From DASSFG01 sp035550375 (GTDB taxonomy: Bacteria; Planctomycetota; Planctomycetia; Pirellulales; JAICIG01): a stretch of 64,000 nt of DNA. The notes beneath the pieces were generated by a model. The model was not told the origin of the DNA, made no database searches, and saw only the letters and a program-made list of their open reading frames with translations. This document shows positions 36,542 to 45,013 of this stretch, one piece after another (position 1 is the first letter of the stretch; each line of letters begins with the position of its first letter). The DNA is taken from the NCBI GenBank assembly GCA_035550375.1, contig DASZPH010000047.1:62001-126000 (forward strand), in the 5' to 3' direction. Both the position numbers and the translations under genes were made by a program.

Positions 36542-38427
36542 CGTTGCAAGCCCACGAAGAACTGGAAGATCTGGGTACGGTCACCGGGAGCTTTGTGCAC
36601 GGGGAACGCCAGGTCTAGGGCGATCGGCGCGGGGCCCATGGCGGGGATGGTCACACGCAAGCCCGCACCCGGCGCGATACGGAAGTCGTTCCACTTGAGT
36701 TCGGTGCTCGGCTCGACCGTGCCGAAGTCGGTGAAAACGACGCCCCGCAGGGCGTCGCTCGCGGTAATCGGGAACATATATTCCACGGTGTTCAGGAACT
36801 CGAACTTACCGCCCACTTGCACGCCCATGTCCAAGGGCGAAGCGCCGCGGAAGTAGAAACCGCGGATCGTGTTGTAACCGCCGGCAAAGAAATTCTCGAA
36901 GATCGGCGTGTGGCTTCCGGTAAATCCGGTGTCTTGCAGGAAGCTCAACACTTGACGACCCGAGCCGTCGGGCCGTTCGTAGAGCGTGAAGTGCTGGCGA
37001 TAACCGAGGATCGCGCGCGGGAAACTGAAGGTTCCGAATCCTTGTTCCAGGTCGACGGAGATACGGTGCCCTTGGGTGGGCAAAAGGGGACTGTCGCGCG
37101 TGTCGTGGACCGTGGTCCACGACGCCACAAAGAGGGAGTTGTGCCCCAGGACATCCGTCAGCTCGGGCGGCGTGGGAATCGTGGGATTGAAGATGCCGAC
37201 GCTCTCCCCCTTCAGGGCGAGCGATGTCGACAGGTCGGGCGTGAGCATATAGCCGAAGCTAACGCGTGCTCCGGCCCGTTGCTCGGTCCAGTTCTGGAAG
37301 TAACGGTTGAAGTAATAACCGTCGATGCCGAAGTTGATTTTTGTGTCCCACAGATAGGGCTCACGGAAGGTGACTCCGTACTGCGAGTAGACGGTGCCGG
37401 GCATCGCCGAAATTCGGAGTTGCTGGCCGCCGCCGCGGAAGGCCGTCCCGTTGCGGATCTCGTCCCAACTCTTGGGAACTTTCCGCCAATCGAAGTTCTG
37501 CTCGTCGATCGTCACGTTGCCGATCAAGCCGGCATTGGAATTCACGCCAACGCCGAACATCAGCTTGCCCGTCTGCCCTTCCTGCACGCCGACCGTGATC
37601 GGCACGGGGAGGGGAGGCTGGTTGAAAGGGGAGTCGGGCGAAAAAAGGTCGCCCTGGCTGCTGTACCCGCCTAGGGGCGGCGGGCCAGCGCCACCCGCGG
37701 GCGGTCCACCCAGCGGAGAACCGTCCGGAGAGGGGTTGCCCGCCGAGGGTGCGAAGGACGACCCGTTGAAACCGTCCGGCGGGACAACACTCGGTCGCGT
37801 CCCCTGAGGCCCCAGGCCGCCACCCGCTGTTCCTGGCTGCGCGAATGGCCCGGGCGAACCCGGTCCGCCCGCTTGAGAGGAGGGTGGGATCGGATTGGAT
37901 TGGCCGGGAGCATAGCCGCCCGGCGGGTAGGAAGGTTGACTGTATCCGCTCGGCGGGTAACCGCCCGGAGCGTAGGGCGTGGAAGGACTCGGCGTCGTAG
38001 GTGGATTGGCCTGGGGGCCATACTGCACGGTGCGGCCCGAAGGGCCATTTGTTCCGTAAGCCGGGCCTGAGTATCGCGACGTCCCACTTGAGGAGCCGGC
38101 CGACGAATCCGGGCCTGTGCGCCTCAGCGGCACTTGTCCAGCCTGGTTCGCCGGAGGGCCGGAATAGGGGCCGTTGCTGGGCGCAGACGGCGAGTTCCCT
38201 CCGGTCAACTCGTACTGATTGTCATAGCCGGGACTTTGGGCACGGTAAACGCCCGCGGGAGGAAGGCGAGACCCTTTTTTCAGCGCCGCGGATCTGGCGT
38301 TACCGGCTTCGGCCGCCGCATCGACCGCCTGACACAAGGCAGCCGCGGCAAACAGGCATCCGAATCGAATGCCTCGGCGAGCGCAGCCGACAACGCCGGC
38401 GGCACGCCACGAACGCGACTCGTTCAT
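36538..38427 (-). CDS. Omp85/BamA beta-barrel protein without POTRA domains
   Basis: This 629-residue protein has a signal-like hydrophobic stretch (FGCLFAAAALCQAVDAAA). About 210 residues of disordered Pro/Gly/Ser linker follow, then an Omp85 barrel from about residue 275 (VPITVGVQEGQTGKLMFGVG) to the end. The barrel has the loop-6 motif NTIRGFYFRG (equivalent to VRGF) and an aromatic C-terminal beta-signal (IFQFFVGLQR). The barrel begins exactly where BamA barrels begin after POTRA5. The POTRA domains are in the preceding gene, whose stop overlaps this ATG (ATGA). A GGGAGG 4 bases before the ATG indicates its own initiation. It should insert in the outer membrane and work with the POTRA protein. 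Confidence 0.85.
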   Translation of the reverse strand: MNESRSWRAAGVVGCARRGIRFGCLFAAAALCQAVDAAAEAGNARSAALKKGSRLPPAGVYRAQSPGYDNQYELTGGNSPSAPSNGPYSGPPANQAGQVPLRRTGPDSSAGSSSGTSRYSGPAYGTNGPSGRTVQYGPQANPPTTPSPSTPYAPGGYPPSGYSQPSYPPGGYAPGQSNPIPPSSQAGGPGSPGPFAQPGTAGGGLGPQGTRPSVVPPDGFNGSSFAPSAGNPSPDGSPLGGPPAGGAGPPPLGGYSSQGDLFSPDSPFNQPPLPVPITVGVQEGQTGKLMFGVGVNSNAGLIGNVTIDEQNFDWRKVPKSWDEIRNGTAFRGGGQQLRISAMPGTVYSQYGVTFREPYLWDTKINFGIDGYYFNRYFQNWTEQRAGARVSFGYMLTPDLSTSLALKGESVGIFNPTIPTPPELTDVLGHNSLFVASWTTVHDTRDSPLLPTQGHRISVDLEQGFGTFSFPRAILGYRQHFTLYERPDGSGRQVLSFLQDTGFTGSHTPIFENFFAGGYNTIRGFYFRGASPLDMGVQVGGKFEFLNTVEYMFPITASDALRGVVFTDFGTVEPSTELKWNDFRIAPGAGLRVTIPAMGPAPIALDLAFPVHKAPGDRTQIFQFFVGLQR

Positions 38428-39998
38428 GGCGCCTCCCGATTCGGCTCGGGGCTTTGACCGCGGAACCCGCCCGGCCGGCGGGGCCTCTCGGCAAGCCCCT
38501 CTTCCTCGTCCAGCTTCGGCCGCTCGAAGGTGATCTTCGGTTCGTCACCCGGCGTGGTTTTGAAGAGCTGCGAGGCTTTCAAGCGGCGCTCGCTGTCGCG
38601 CAGGTCGCGCGTGCTGAGGATGTCGCCGGGGTGCAGGGCCACGCGGTTCAGGATCGTGTTGCGCCGAGTGTGAGGGTTGTCGCCCGATATCTTTACGTCG
38701 ACGCGCGAAACGATGCACGGCCGTCCCTCCTCGATCTGATACACCAGGTCGATCTGGTCGAACTCGCTCCCTTCACCCTGAAAACTCTGCTCGGGCTGAA
38801 CGACGGCGAAGACATATCCTTTCATGCCGTACTTGTCGGTGATGTTGGTGACGTCTTTGTCGAGCTTCGTTCTGTCGAAGTAGTCCCCCGCCTTGAGCTT
38901 CAGCTTGTCGGCCAGGACGTCGGCCGTAAAAATCTTTTGACCGACGAAGCTGACGTTGCGCACCTTGTAGCGAGGTCCCTCGTCGATGATGAAGCGAACG
39001 GTCAGCCAATTCTGATCCTGGTTGAAAACCAATTCGCGCGAGATGCGAGCGCGAAAATAACCGAGATTGCGGTAGTAGTCGTAGAGGCGGCCGATGTCTT
39101 CCTCGATTTTTTGCCGGTCGACCTCTCCCTTGAACAGGTACAGCAACGGGGGCTTCGTCTGGATCTGGGTCTTGAGTCGGCCGTCGGAGGCGACATTGTT
39201 GCCGACAAACTCGACCTTCGAGATCCGTTGCTTCTGACCTTCGTTGACCAGGTAAACGACGCCGCGGTCTTCCTTGCGGTTGCCTTCGATGATGACGACC
39301 TTGATCTTGTTGTAGCCCTTCTCGCGGTAATACTCCTCGACCTTGTTCCGGGCGTCCTCAACGATGTACGGGTCCCAGGGATCTCCGACCTTCAGGCCCG
39401 ATTGCTTCTTCAGATGCCGCACTTTCACCTTCTCGTTTCCGTAGAAACGCAGGTATTTGATGAGCGGGCGCTCGATGACTTTATAGATGACGATGATGCC
39501 GTTCTCGCCGACCCGCTGATACTCGGGCTCGACGGCGGCGAACAGTTTCGACTTCATCAATTGCCGCACGTCCTCATCGACGGTGCGTACATCGTAGGGC
39601 CGGTCGACCTTTGTCTTGATGTAGCGGCGGGCGTCTTGCTCTTTGACCTGTTTCAGCGGAGGGTCGATGATGACCTTGACCACCGTTTCGTTGCCCGTCA
39701 GTCCGATCGGGCCGGAACTCCTGCTCCGGACCGTGGGCAGGTTGTCGAGCTTGGGGGTGCTGTTCATCAGGCCCGGGGGCAGCGGTTCCTCGCCCGAGAG
39801 AGACTGCCTCGAGGCGACGCGGGCGCGGGGAGGGGGCGCTCCCTTCGACGGCAAATCGGGTGATTGAGCCGGACCAGGAGGAGCGGGCAGGGCGGGGGCT
39901 TGCGCCGCCGCAGGTGCGTTACCAAGCGCGACGCCGGCCATTCCCGCCAGAAGGACGGCGCGCAGTGATCGGCACCGGTCGAAAGAGGAGTCGACCAT
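38424..39998 (-). CDS. five-POTRA periplasmic protein, BamA N-terminal half
   Basis: This protein of about 524 residues has a signal peptide (LRAVLLAGMAGVALGNAPAAA), a Pro-rich linker and then five POTRA domains in series. Their openings read VVKVIIDPPLKQVK, LIKYLRFYGNEKVKV, ISKVEFVGNNVASDG, YKVRNVSFVGQKIFT and VSRVDVKISGDNPHT. Each ends in an EGP/ERP/EGRP-type strand. The chain stops about 25 residues after POTRA5 (ERPRRPGGFRGQSPEPNREAP region) with no barrel. POTRA domains normally receive unfolded outer-membrane proteins from chaperones and pass them to the barrel, which here is a separate protein encoded next. The start at 39998 is chosen before the signal peptide. Confidence 0.87.
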   Translation of the reverse strand: MVDSSFDRCRSLRAVLLAGMAGVALGNAPAAAQAPALPAPPGPAQSPDLPSKGAPPPRARVASRQSLSGEEPLPPGLMNSTPKLDNLPTVRSRSSGPIGLTGNETVVKVIIDPPLKQVKEQDARRYIKTKVDRPYDVRTVDEDVRQLMKSKLFAAVEPEYQRVGENGIIVIYKVIERPLIKYLRFYGNEKVKVRHLKKQSGLKVGDPWDPYIVEDARNKVEEYYREKGYNKIKVVIIEGNRKEDRGVVYLVNEGQKQRISKVEFVGNNVASDGRLKTQIQTKPPLLYLFKGEVDRQKIEEDIGRLYDYYRNLGYFRARISRELVFNQDQNWLTVRFIIDEGPRYKVRNVSFVGQKIFTADVLADKLKLKAGDYFDRTKLDKDVTNITDKYGMKGYVFAVVQPEQSFQGEGSEFDQIDLVYQIEEGRPCIVSRVDVKISGDNPHTRRNTILNRVALHPGDILSTRDLRDSERRLKASQLFKTTPGDEPKITFERPKLDEEEGLAERPRRPGGFRGQSPEPNREAP

Positions 39999-40318
39999 TG
40001 AGCGATGTTCCGGGTTATTTAACGAAAAAGACGTGATTTCCGAAGTGGCGGACTTGCGTTCGCTTTTTGGGCGCAAAACCCGAGCGCAGAGGGACAGTGC
40101 GCCCAATGGGGGCGGCGTACTGATACCGGAATAGGCGGCCGGCGACAAGGTGAGTTGGCCGCCAATCAAACGGTCGGATCGCGAGACTCCGGCTCGCCGT
40201 TCAGTCCGGCCATCCCTGGCCGGCCCCGGCCGCTACCCCCGGCACCAAGTGAATCGTTCCGTCTGGAATCGACGTAACGTCGTCCGCGGTCAGAAAGACC
40301 GTCGCGGCCCGCACTCGG
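39999..40318. other. intergenic region upstream of the POTRA gene
   Basis: These 320 bases hold a small hairpin (CGGTC near 40287 with GACCG near 40297), which may end the gene at 40319. The region upstream of the POTRA gene is AT-richer (TTATTTAACGAAAAAG near 40016) and probably contains its promoter. No clear -35/-10 pair and no gene are seen. Confidence 0.5.
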
Positions 40319-40648
40319 TTAGCGCACCAATTCATCGGCGTCGCTGACCATCTCTTGACTTGCCGCAGGGGAGTGCCCACGACGGCGCGTGGTCTTGGTC
40401 ATGCTCCATTCTTTGGTGAGCGTCTCGAACACCTCAGGCGATTCGTAGCGCACGATGTTCTTGCCTTCCGGCATGGGACCAATCAGGCCCCGGAAGACGG
40501 GCATGCCGCGCAGGCCCAGGTCGGTGCTGCAGTCGTCGATGCCGACTTGCGTGTGCATCTTAAGCAGCGATTCGGGTTTGTTGTATTCCTTTACGCGAAG
40601 CTTGCCATCGGTCCCTCGGGTGACAACTCGAACGATCTCTTTTGGCAT
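40319..40648 (-). CDS. small conserved-looking hypothetical protein
   Basis: This 109-residue protein starts MPKEIVRVVTRGTDGKLRV at 40648, with AGGAAA about 10 bases upstream; the longer frame to 40768 adds unlikely sequence. It has a basic beta-rich N-terminus, a middle with LGLRGMPVFRGLIGPMPEG and a basic C-terminus (TKTTRRRG). There is no signal peptide and no family I recognise. It could bind nucleic acid given its charge, but this is a guess. Confidence 0.5.
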   Translation of the reverse strand: MPKEIVRVVTRGTDGKLRVKEYNKPESLLKMHTQVGIDDCSTDLGLRGMPVFRGLIGPMPEGKNIVRYESPEVFETLTKEWSMTKTTRRRGHSPAASQEMVSDADELVR

Positions 40649-40917
40649 GTTGCGTTGGTTTCCTGCGTGGACAAACCAAAGGTTGGTGGCGACAAGCGAA
40701 ATATCGTCGCCGGCGGCGGGGGTGGCGCAAGCTTTTTCGGTGCCCCAACACAGCGGGGCGAACCGCAAGAACCCCTAGATTGCGCACGTCGGCAAGAGCT
40801 ATTACCAGCGGTCGCCCGCGGGATGGTTCAAGCGGATTCTAGCGGATGGCGGCCGCGATTTTCGCGGCCAGTGCGGGGCTTGATTGGTGAAGCGTTTTTG
40901 ACGGCATTTCCGCAACG

Positions 40918-41433
40918 TTAGCGGATGGCGGCTGCGACGGGCGCGGGGTTTAATTGGAGGGCCTTGAGCAGCATTTCCAGAACGAGGTACAAATCGGTGC
41001 TGGTGATAATGCCCACCAGCTTGGCATCGGAGACCACCGGCAGGCAGTTGATGCCGTAGCCGCAGAGCAGCTCGATCGCCTGCTGCACAGGGGCGTCTGG
41101 CGAAATGGTCACCAGGTCGGTGCTCATGATTTCGGCCGCGGTGATCCGCTTCAGGATCTCTTCCGCCGGATAACGGCCCGGGCCGAAGCAGCGGATTACG
41201 TCGCGATCGCTGACGACTCCCACCAGATTGCCGTCGGCGTCGGTCACCAGCGGATGACGAAATTCCTTGACGTGAAACAGTTTCACCAGATCGAGGAGCG
41301 TGGCCTGGGGGGAGATGCACGAGGGACTAGCCGTCATGACGTCGCCCACGGAAACCGGGCAGTCGCAGCCAAGCCGGGCCAATTGCTCGATCAGAGGCGT
41401 GAGTTGGAGTCGCTTGCGATCAAGTCGGTCCAT
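40918..41433 (-). CDS. tandem CBS-domain protein
   Basis: This 171-residue protein consists of two CBS domains (about 27-90 and 95-155). The units read VGDVMTASPSCISPQATLLD...GVVSDRDVIRCF and AAEIMSTDLVTISPDAPVQQAI...GIITSTDLYLVLEMLLKAL. Stand-alone CBS pairs bind adenosine nucleotides and sense energy state. No catalytic partner domain is fused. The likely partner is unknown. Confidence 0.88.
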   Translation of the reverse strand: MDRLDRKRLQLTPLIEQLARLGCDCPVSVGDVMTASPSCISPQATLLDLVKLFHVKEFRHPLVTDADGNLVGVVSDRDVIRCFGPGRYPAEEILKRITAAEIMSTDLVTISPDAPVQQAIELLCGYGINCLPVVSDAKLVGIITSTDLYLVLEMLLKALQLNPAPVAAAIR

Positions 41434-41522
41434 GAGACGACCTTCGGGGGACGAAAAGGAATCCGGCGGCTGGCCGAACCGACGCGCGGCATGCGCTGTC
41501 TGAAGAGAAAGCTAGCTCACGT

Positions 41523-41538
41523 TTGGCAAGCTTGCCAA
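41523..41538. repeat. 16-bp perfect palindrome between the CBS gene and tRNA-Ser
   Basis: TTGGCAAGCTTGCCAA is fully self-complementary. It lies 90 bases upstream of the CBS start and 40 bases before the tRNA. A perfect 16-bp palindrome with no loop is more like a dimer-binding operator than a terminator. Confidence 0.6.
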
Positions 41539-41578
41539 GGCAAGCCGCCAGCAGTAGATTCAAAAAGCGAGCTTTCCC

Positions 41579-41660
41579 GGAGGGTAAGCGAATGGCTAGC
41601 GGCCTGACTCGAAATCAGGTGCCGGGAAACCGGTTGTGGGTTCGACTCCCATGCCCTCCG
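41579..41660 (+). tRNA. tRNA-Ser (anticodon CGA)
   Basis: The sequence folds as a class II tRNA. The acceptor stem pairs GGAGGGT with GCCCTCC. The anticodon stem CCTGA/TCAGG holds the loop CTCGAAA with anticodon CGA. The long variable arm is a GCCGG...CCGGT hairpin, and the T-arm GTGGG-TTCGACT-CCCAT is standard. The long variable arm and CGA identify serine. CCA is not encoded. Confidence 0.95.
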
Positions 41661-41962
41661 CTTCGTAACTGGCCAAAACACAGAGGTTTGCAGCGATCAA
41701 CGAACGTTGATCGATCGCACACCTTAGGCCGATTTTGGTCCACTGTTACCACCACGTACGCCCCGGGGCGGCGCCTTGGACGGAAATACCCTCGGTGATG
41801 ATGGGGGCGATCCGAGCGGGAAGAAGCGATCGCCCAAGCCCGGAAAATTACCGGTGCCTTCGCGTGCCTGGCCGCCGCGTACGACTTAATCGGCGCCGCG
41901 GGCTAGTTTGGGAGCTCCTTTAGGATGGGCGTCCGCTCTCGAGTATGCGGCCAGATTCGCGA
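41661..41962. other. intergenic region after tRNA-Ser with a 20-bp palindrome
   Basis: CGATCAACGAACGTTGATCG at 41694-41713 can form a 9-bp stem with a two-base loop, 34 bases after the tRNA. There is no T-run. Near 41920 is TAGGATGGGC, a short element that recurs near 49820. No integrase, att repeat or gene is seen in these 302 bases. Confidence 0.6.
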
Positions 41963-43276
41963 TCAGCGCTCCAAGGCCGATAGCTCGATCTTGCTGATTT
42001 CAAACGGAGTGTCCCATGATCCGATGAACAGGTGGCCGGAGCCGCGGACGTTCCAAACTGGGTCGAGCGACAAACGCTTGAAGTCGCCAGTCCAGTCGAT
42101 CACGGGCAATTGGTTGCACTGCACCGACACCCGGTTTGCACGCACTTCGCACGTGATGACGTTGGGCGCAGCGTCGTCCTCCAGGAAACGGCCGAGGCGC
42201 ACGCTGCCTCCATCCGCTTTGAGATGCTCGCCGTCGATCATGTCCAGGCAGTTGGTCGTCTTGCTCCACCCATCGAGTATCACCAGAACCTGTTTGCCGC
42301 CAACGACAAGACCAAGGTGCAAACCCTCTCGGTGGCGCCGACAAGAGACGACCAGAGTCAGCTTGTACTCAGCGGGAACGTCAAAGGGGATTTCAAGTCT
42401 GTCGTGCGGAAACTCACCGGTAATCAGCTTGTCGTCGTGGCGCTCCCAGTTTCCAGCTACTGCGTCGCGCGTGGGATCGATCAAGCTCAGCAAATCGACC
42501 ACCTGACCCTCCATGAGAGTGTGGTTCTCAACGGAGCCTTCGCCGCCGTCGGCATCAGTTGTGCTCCCCTCCGACAAGGTCGCAGCTTCGTCGCCCGACG
42601 ACGCCTCCTGGGATTCTGCGCCCGCGGAGGCATCAATCATGCTCTTGTCCGCTAAAGCCGACGCCTCGCTGGCCGACGCGACCACCTCGGTCGTATCATC
42701 CGCCGACGGTGTGCGGTTTGCCTTGAATACCATCACGCCCATCATCCCCGCGACGGATACCACGCCCACGGCCGAAAGGACGAGCCAAGGCCAAACAGGG
42801 CTGGTTCTCGGCACCGGCACGGTCGGCGCAGGTTTCGAGGCCAAACGAACGCCGCCCGTCAACGCTTCTTGAGGTCTTCGATCGCCCGACGGGCCAGGGG
42901 CCTGCGACGGCCGCCGATCGTTATCTGGCGGCGTCGAGCCGGCCGCCGGCACGTCGGCCGATGTCGATTCGAAGCGGCCGTTGATGGTTTGGCCGCCGAT
43001 GGTCTTGGAGAGGATCTGCTCGTCGTAGCGGCGTTTCTGGTCCGGGTTTCGCAAACAATCGAGCGCACGGGAGATCTCATTCTGCAGCCGCAGCGCATCG
43101 GCGGCACGCGCGCCGAGATGATAGCGACGAACAAGCGCCATCCGATCCATGGCGGCGCGGTAGATGCGGTCTGCATCCGCCTCGGCCTGGGCTAAGCCGA
43201 GCAGGTCGTAATGCGTAGGCGGACGGCGGTCGGCCGGGATCTTCAGCCAGTCCGTGTAGGCGTCGAAGTCGCTCAT
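41963..43276 (-). CDS. J-like-domain membrane protein, copy 1, with C-terminal beta domain
   Basis: This protein of about 437 residues starts MSDFDAYTDWLKIPADRRPP. The first 95 residues resemble a DnaJ J-domain (HYDLLGLAQAEADADRIYRA ... LQNEISRALDCLRNPDQKRRYDEQ), but the HPD tripeptide needed to stimulate DnaK is missing. A disordered linker, one membrane helix (about 165-185) and an acidic linker follow. The C-terminal domain (about 255-437) has beta strands like FPHDRLEIPFDVPAEYKLTL and GSGHLFIGSWDTPFEISKIE. This resembles a LamG/3-keto-disaccharide-hydrolase-type sugar-binding fold. A tandem paralogue follows upstream with a different C-terminal domain. Confidence 0.75.
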   Translation of the reverse strand: MSDFDAYTDWLKIPADRRPPTHYDLLGLAQAEADADRIYRAAMDRMALVRRYHLGARAADALRLQNEISRALDCLRNPDQKRRYDEQILSKTIGGQTINGRFESTSADVPAAGSTPPDNDRRPSQAPGPSGDRRPQEALTGGVRLASKPAPTVPVPRTSPVWPWLVLSAVGVVSVAGMMGVMVFKANRTPSADDTTEVVASASEASALADKSMIDASAGAESQEASSGDEAATLSEGSTTDADGGEGSVENHTLMEGQVVDLLSLIDPTRDAVAGNWERHDDKLITGEFPHDRLEIPFDVPAEYKLTLVVSCRRHREGLHLGLVVGGKQVLVILDGWSKTTNCLDMIDGEHLKADGGSVRLGRFLEDDAAPNVITCEVRANRVSVQCNQLPVIDWTGDFKRLSLDPVWNVRGSGHLFIGSWDTPFEISKIELSALER

Positions 43277-43312
43277 CCCCACCTGTCGCTCATCGCGATT
43301 CGTTGGCTGCCA

Positions 43313-44773
43313 TTACTTCAATTCCTCCTCACGCGTGGTTACCGTCAGGTCGAGCACAGCGTGGCGAGCCACGTTGTTGGTGGAGATAACCAGGTTGCCC
43401 GAAATGCGCACCTCGCTATCAGCGTCCACCAAACGGCCCGCTTCGCGATCAAACAGATAGGTGTGCTTAGACGATTCGACCTTCAGCTCGCTGCTCTTCA
43501 CCCTCGGTCCCATGCCCCGGCTCGCGTTATTCGAGTCCGCGACACTGGAGTCGGTGGCGGTAATCTTGTCGAGCTTGCGGCCCCCGGCCAGGATGGCGAA
43601 CTCAGAAACCTCACCGACGTATTCGTAGTTCCGCTTGAAGGTGTAGACATGGCCCAGGCCGAGGTCCTCACGCACGGTCTGCTGCCACTTGTCGCCCGTC
43701 TTGAGGGGTGTAGCGGGGAACATGTCGAGCTTCTGCTGGTAGTCGTTCTTGATACTGTCAAGATTGACCGGCGTTTCTCCCGTTGGCACCTCGACCGAGA
43801 CGATCTTGTTGGTTTCGAGGCTGACCGTGTAGTTAACCACCCGGCCGTCGAGCTTGCGAAACTGGTCGCCGATTTCGCGCAGCTTTGGATTCGACGCCTC
43901 TTTGCCGGGGCGGGCCGAATCATATGCCAAGCTCGTGCCTTGCGTAGAGAAATTGCCCGTGACCGACTCGATCTTACTCTGCGCGGGCACATTCTTCTCG
44001 GCGTCCTGTTTGCCGTAGGTTGCGTGCGCAACGAGCTCTATGTCGACCTTCGTCGGAATGTCCCTGCCGTCGACGGTGAGCGTGCGCCTGATCTTGCGGG
44101 AACGCCGGCTCCTGAAGTCCGTGCCTTCCGCGAATTGTCGCTTGAGCGTCACCAAGTTGGCCGGCGACGCCAACTCGGTAGTATCGTCCGCGGTTTTTTT
44201 GCGATTTGAGTTAAGTGCCAGCACGCCCATTAACCCGGCAAGCAGCACAACGGCCGCGGCCGACGAAACGACGAGCCAAGGCCGCTGCCAGATAGGGCGT
44301 GTGTTCCGCTCTGGCGCGATCCTCGCCGGTTTCGAGGCCAAACGAACGCCGCCTGTCGAGGCTGCCGCGGGTCCCGGATTGTCCAACGGGTCGACAGGCC
44401 GCAGTGGCTGCAGACCGATATCTGGTCGTGTCAAGCCGACCGCCTGCATGTCGACCGATGTCGACTCGAAGCGGCCGTCGATGGTCTGCCCACCGATGGT
44501 CTTGGAGACAAGCTGCTCGTCGTAGCGGCGTTTCTGGTCCGGGTCTCGCAAACAATCGAGCGCGCGGGAGATCTCATTCTGCAGCCGCAGCGCGTCGGCG
44601 GCACGCGCGCCAAGATGATAGCGACGGACGAGCCCCATCCGATCCATGGCGGCGCGGTAGATGCGGTCCGCATCAGCCTCGGCCTGGGCTAAACCGAGCA
44701 AGTCGTAATGCGTCGGCGGGCGGCGATCAGCCGGAATCTTCAGCCAGTCTGCATAGGCGTCGAAGTCGCTCAT
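43313..44773 (-). CDS. J-like-domain membrane protein, copy 2, different C-terminal domain
   Basis: This 486-residue protein's first 95 residues are almost identical to those of the neighbouring copy, again without HPD, and so is a GGVRLASKPA linker before the membrane helix (about 165-190). The outer part is different: a beta-rich domain of about 290 residues with RRTLTVDGRDIPTKVDIELV, VPTGETPVNLDSIKNDYQQK, and a DKWQQTVREDLGLGHVYTFK segment. I do not recognise this domain. The shared N-terminal half and unlike outer halves show domain swapping after tandem duplication. The stop is 37 bases upstream of copy 1. Confidence 0.75.
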   Translation of the reverse strand: MSDFDAYADWLKIPADRRPPTHYDLLGLAQAEADADRIYRAAMDRMGLVRRYHLGARAADALRLQNEISRALDCLRDPDQKRRYDEQLVSKTIGGQTIDGRFESTSVDMQAVGLTRPDIGLQPLRPVDPLDNPGPAAASTGGVRLASKPARIAPERNTRPIWQRPWLVVSSAAAVVLLAGLMGVLALNSNRKKTADDTTELASPANLVTLKRQFAEGTDFRSRRSRKIRRTLTVDGRDIPTKVDIELVAHATYGKQDAEKNVPAQSKIESVTGNFSTQGTSLAYDSARPGKEASNPKLREIGDQFRKLDGRVVNYTVSLETNKIVSVEVPTGETPVNLDSIKNDYQQKLDMFPATPLKTGDKWQQTVREDLGLGHVYTFKRNYEYVGEVSEFAILAGGRKLDKITATDSSVADSNNASRGMGPRVKSSELKVESSKHTYLFDREAGRLVDADSEVRISGNLVISTNNVARHAVLDLTVTTREEELK

Positions 44774-44885
44774 CGGATCGGTTAGCAGCCATTGCCTCGC
44801 CCCGCTCTGCGCCTACGATAGGTTTTCCGATTTTCCGAAAAACTGTGCTCTTTGCAACCAGCTGCAAACCTAATGTCGTTTTAAC

Positions 44886-44924
44886 GTTTCGCAAACAATC
44901 GAACGCATGGGAGATCGCCTTCTT
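44886..44924 (-). pseudogene. remnant of a third J-like-domain copy
   Basis: This 39-base stretch matches the coding DNA of copy 1 near 43047 at 34 of 39 positions. On the minus strand it translates KKAISHAFDCLRN, against QNEISRALDCLRN in the intact copies. No J-domain sequence flanks it. It lies just upstream of copy 2, so it appears to be the decayed end of an older tandem unit. Confidence 0.7.
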
Positions 44925-45013
44925 CACCCGTATTTTATCTAGTTAGAATCGGATGGCATGGCGAGGGGTCAGGCAACGGCGGTTGCGAGTGCGAAAGGAG
45001 CGAGGTGTGGCCG

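Noticed and set aside
38001..39863. 620-codon frame antisense to the POTRA gene
   Set aside because: The minus strand encodes five recognisable POTRA domains; the plus frame has no recognisable motif.
41579..41962. Genomic island at tRNA-Ser
   Set aside because: There is no integrase, no repeat of the tRNA 3' end and no change in composition that I can see in this window.
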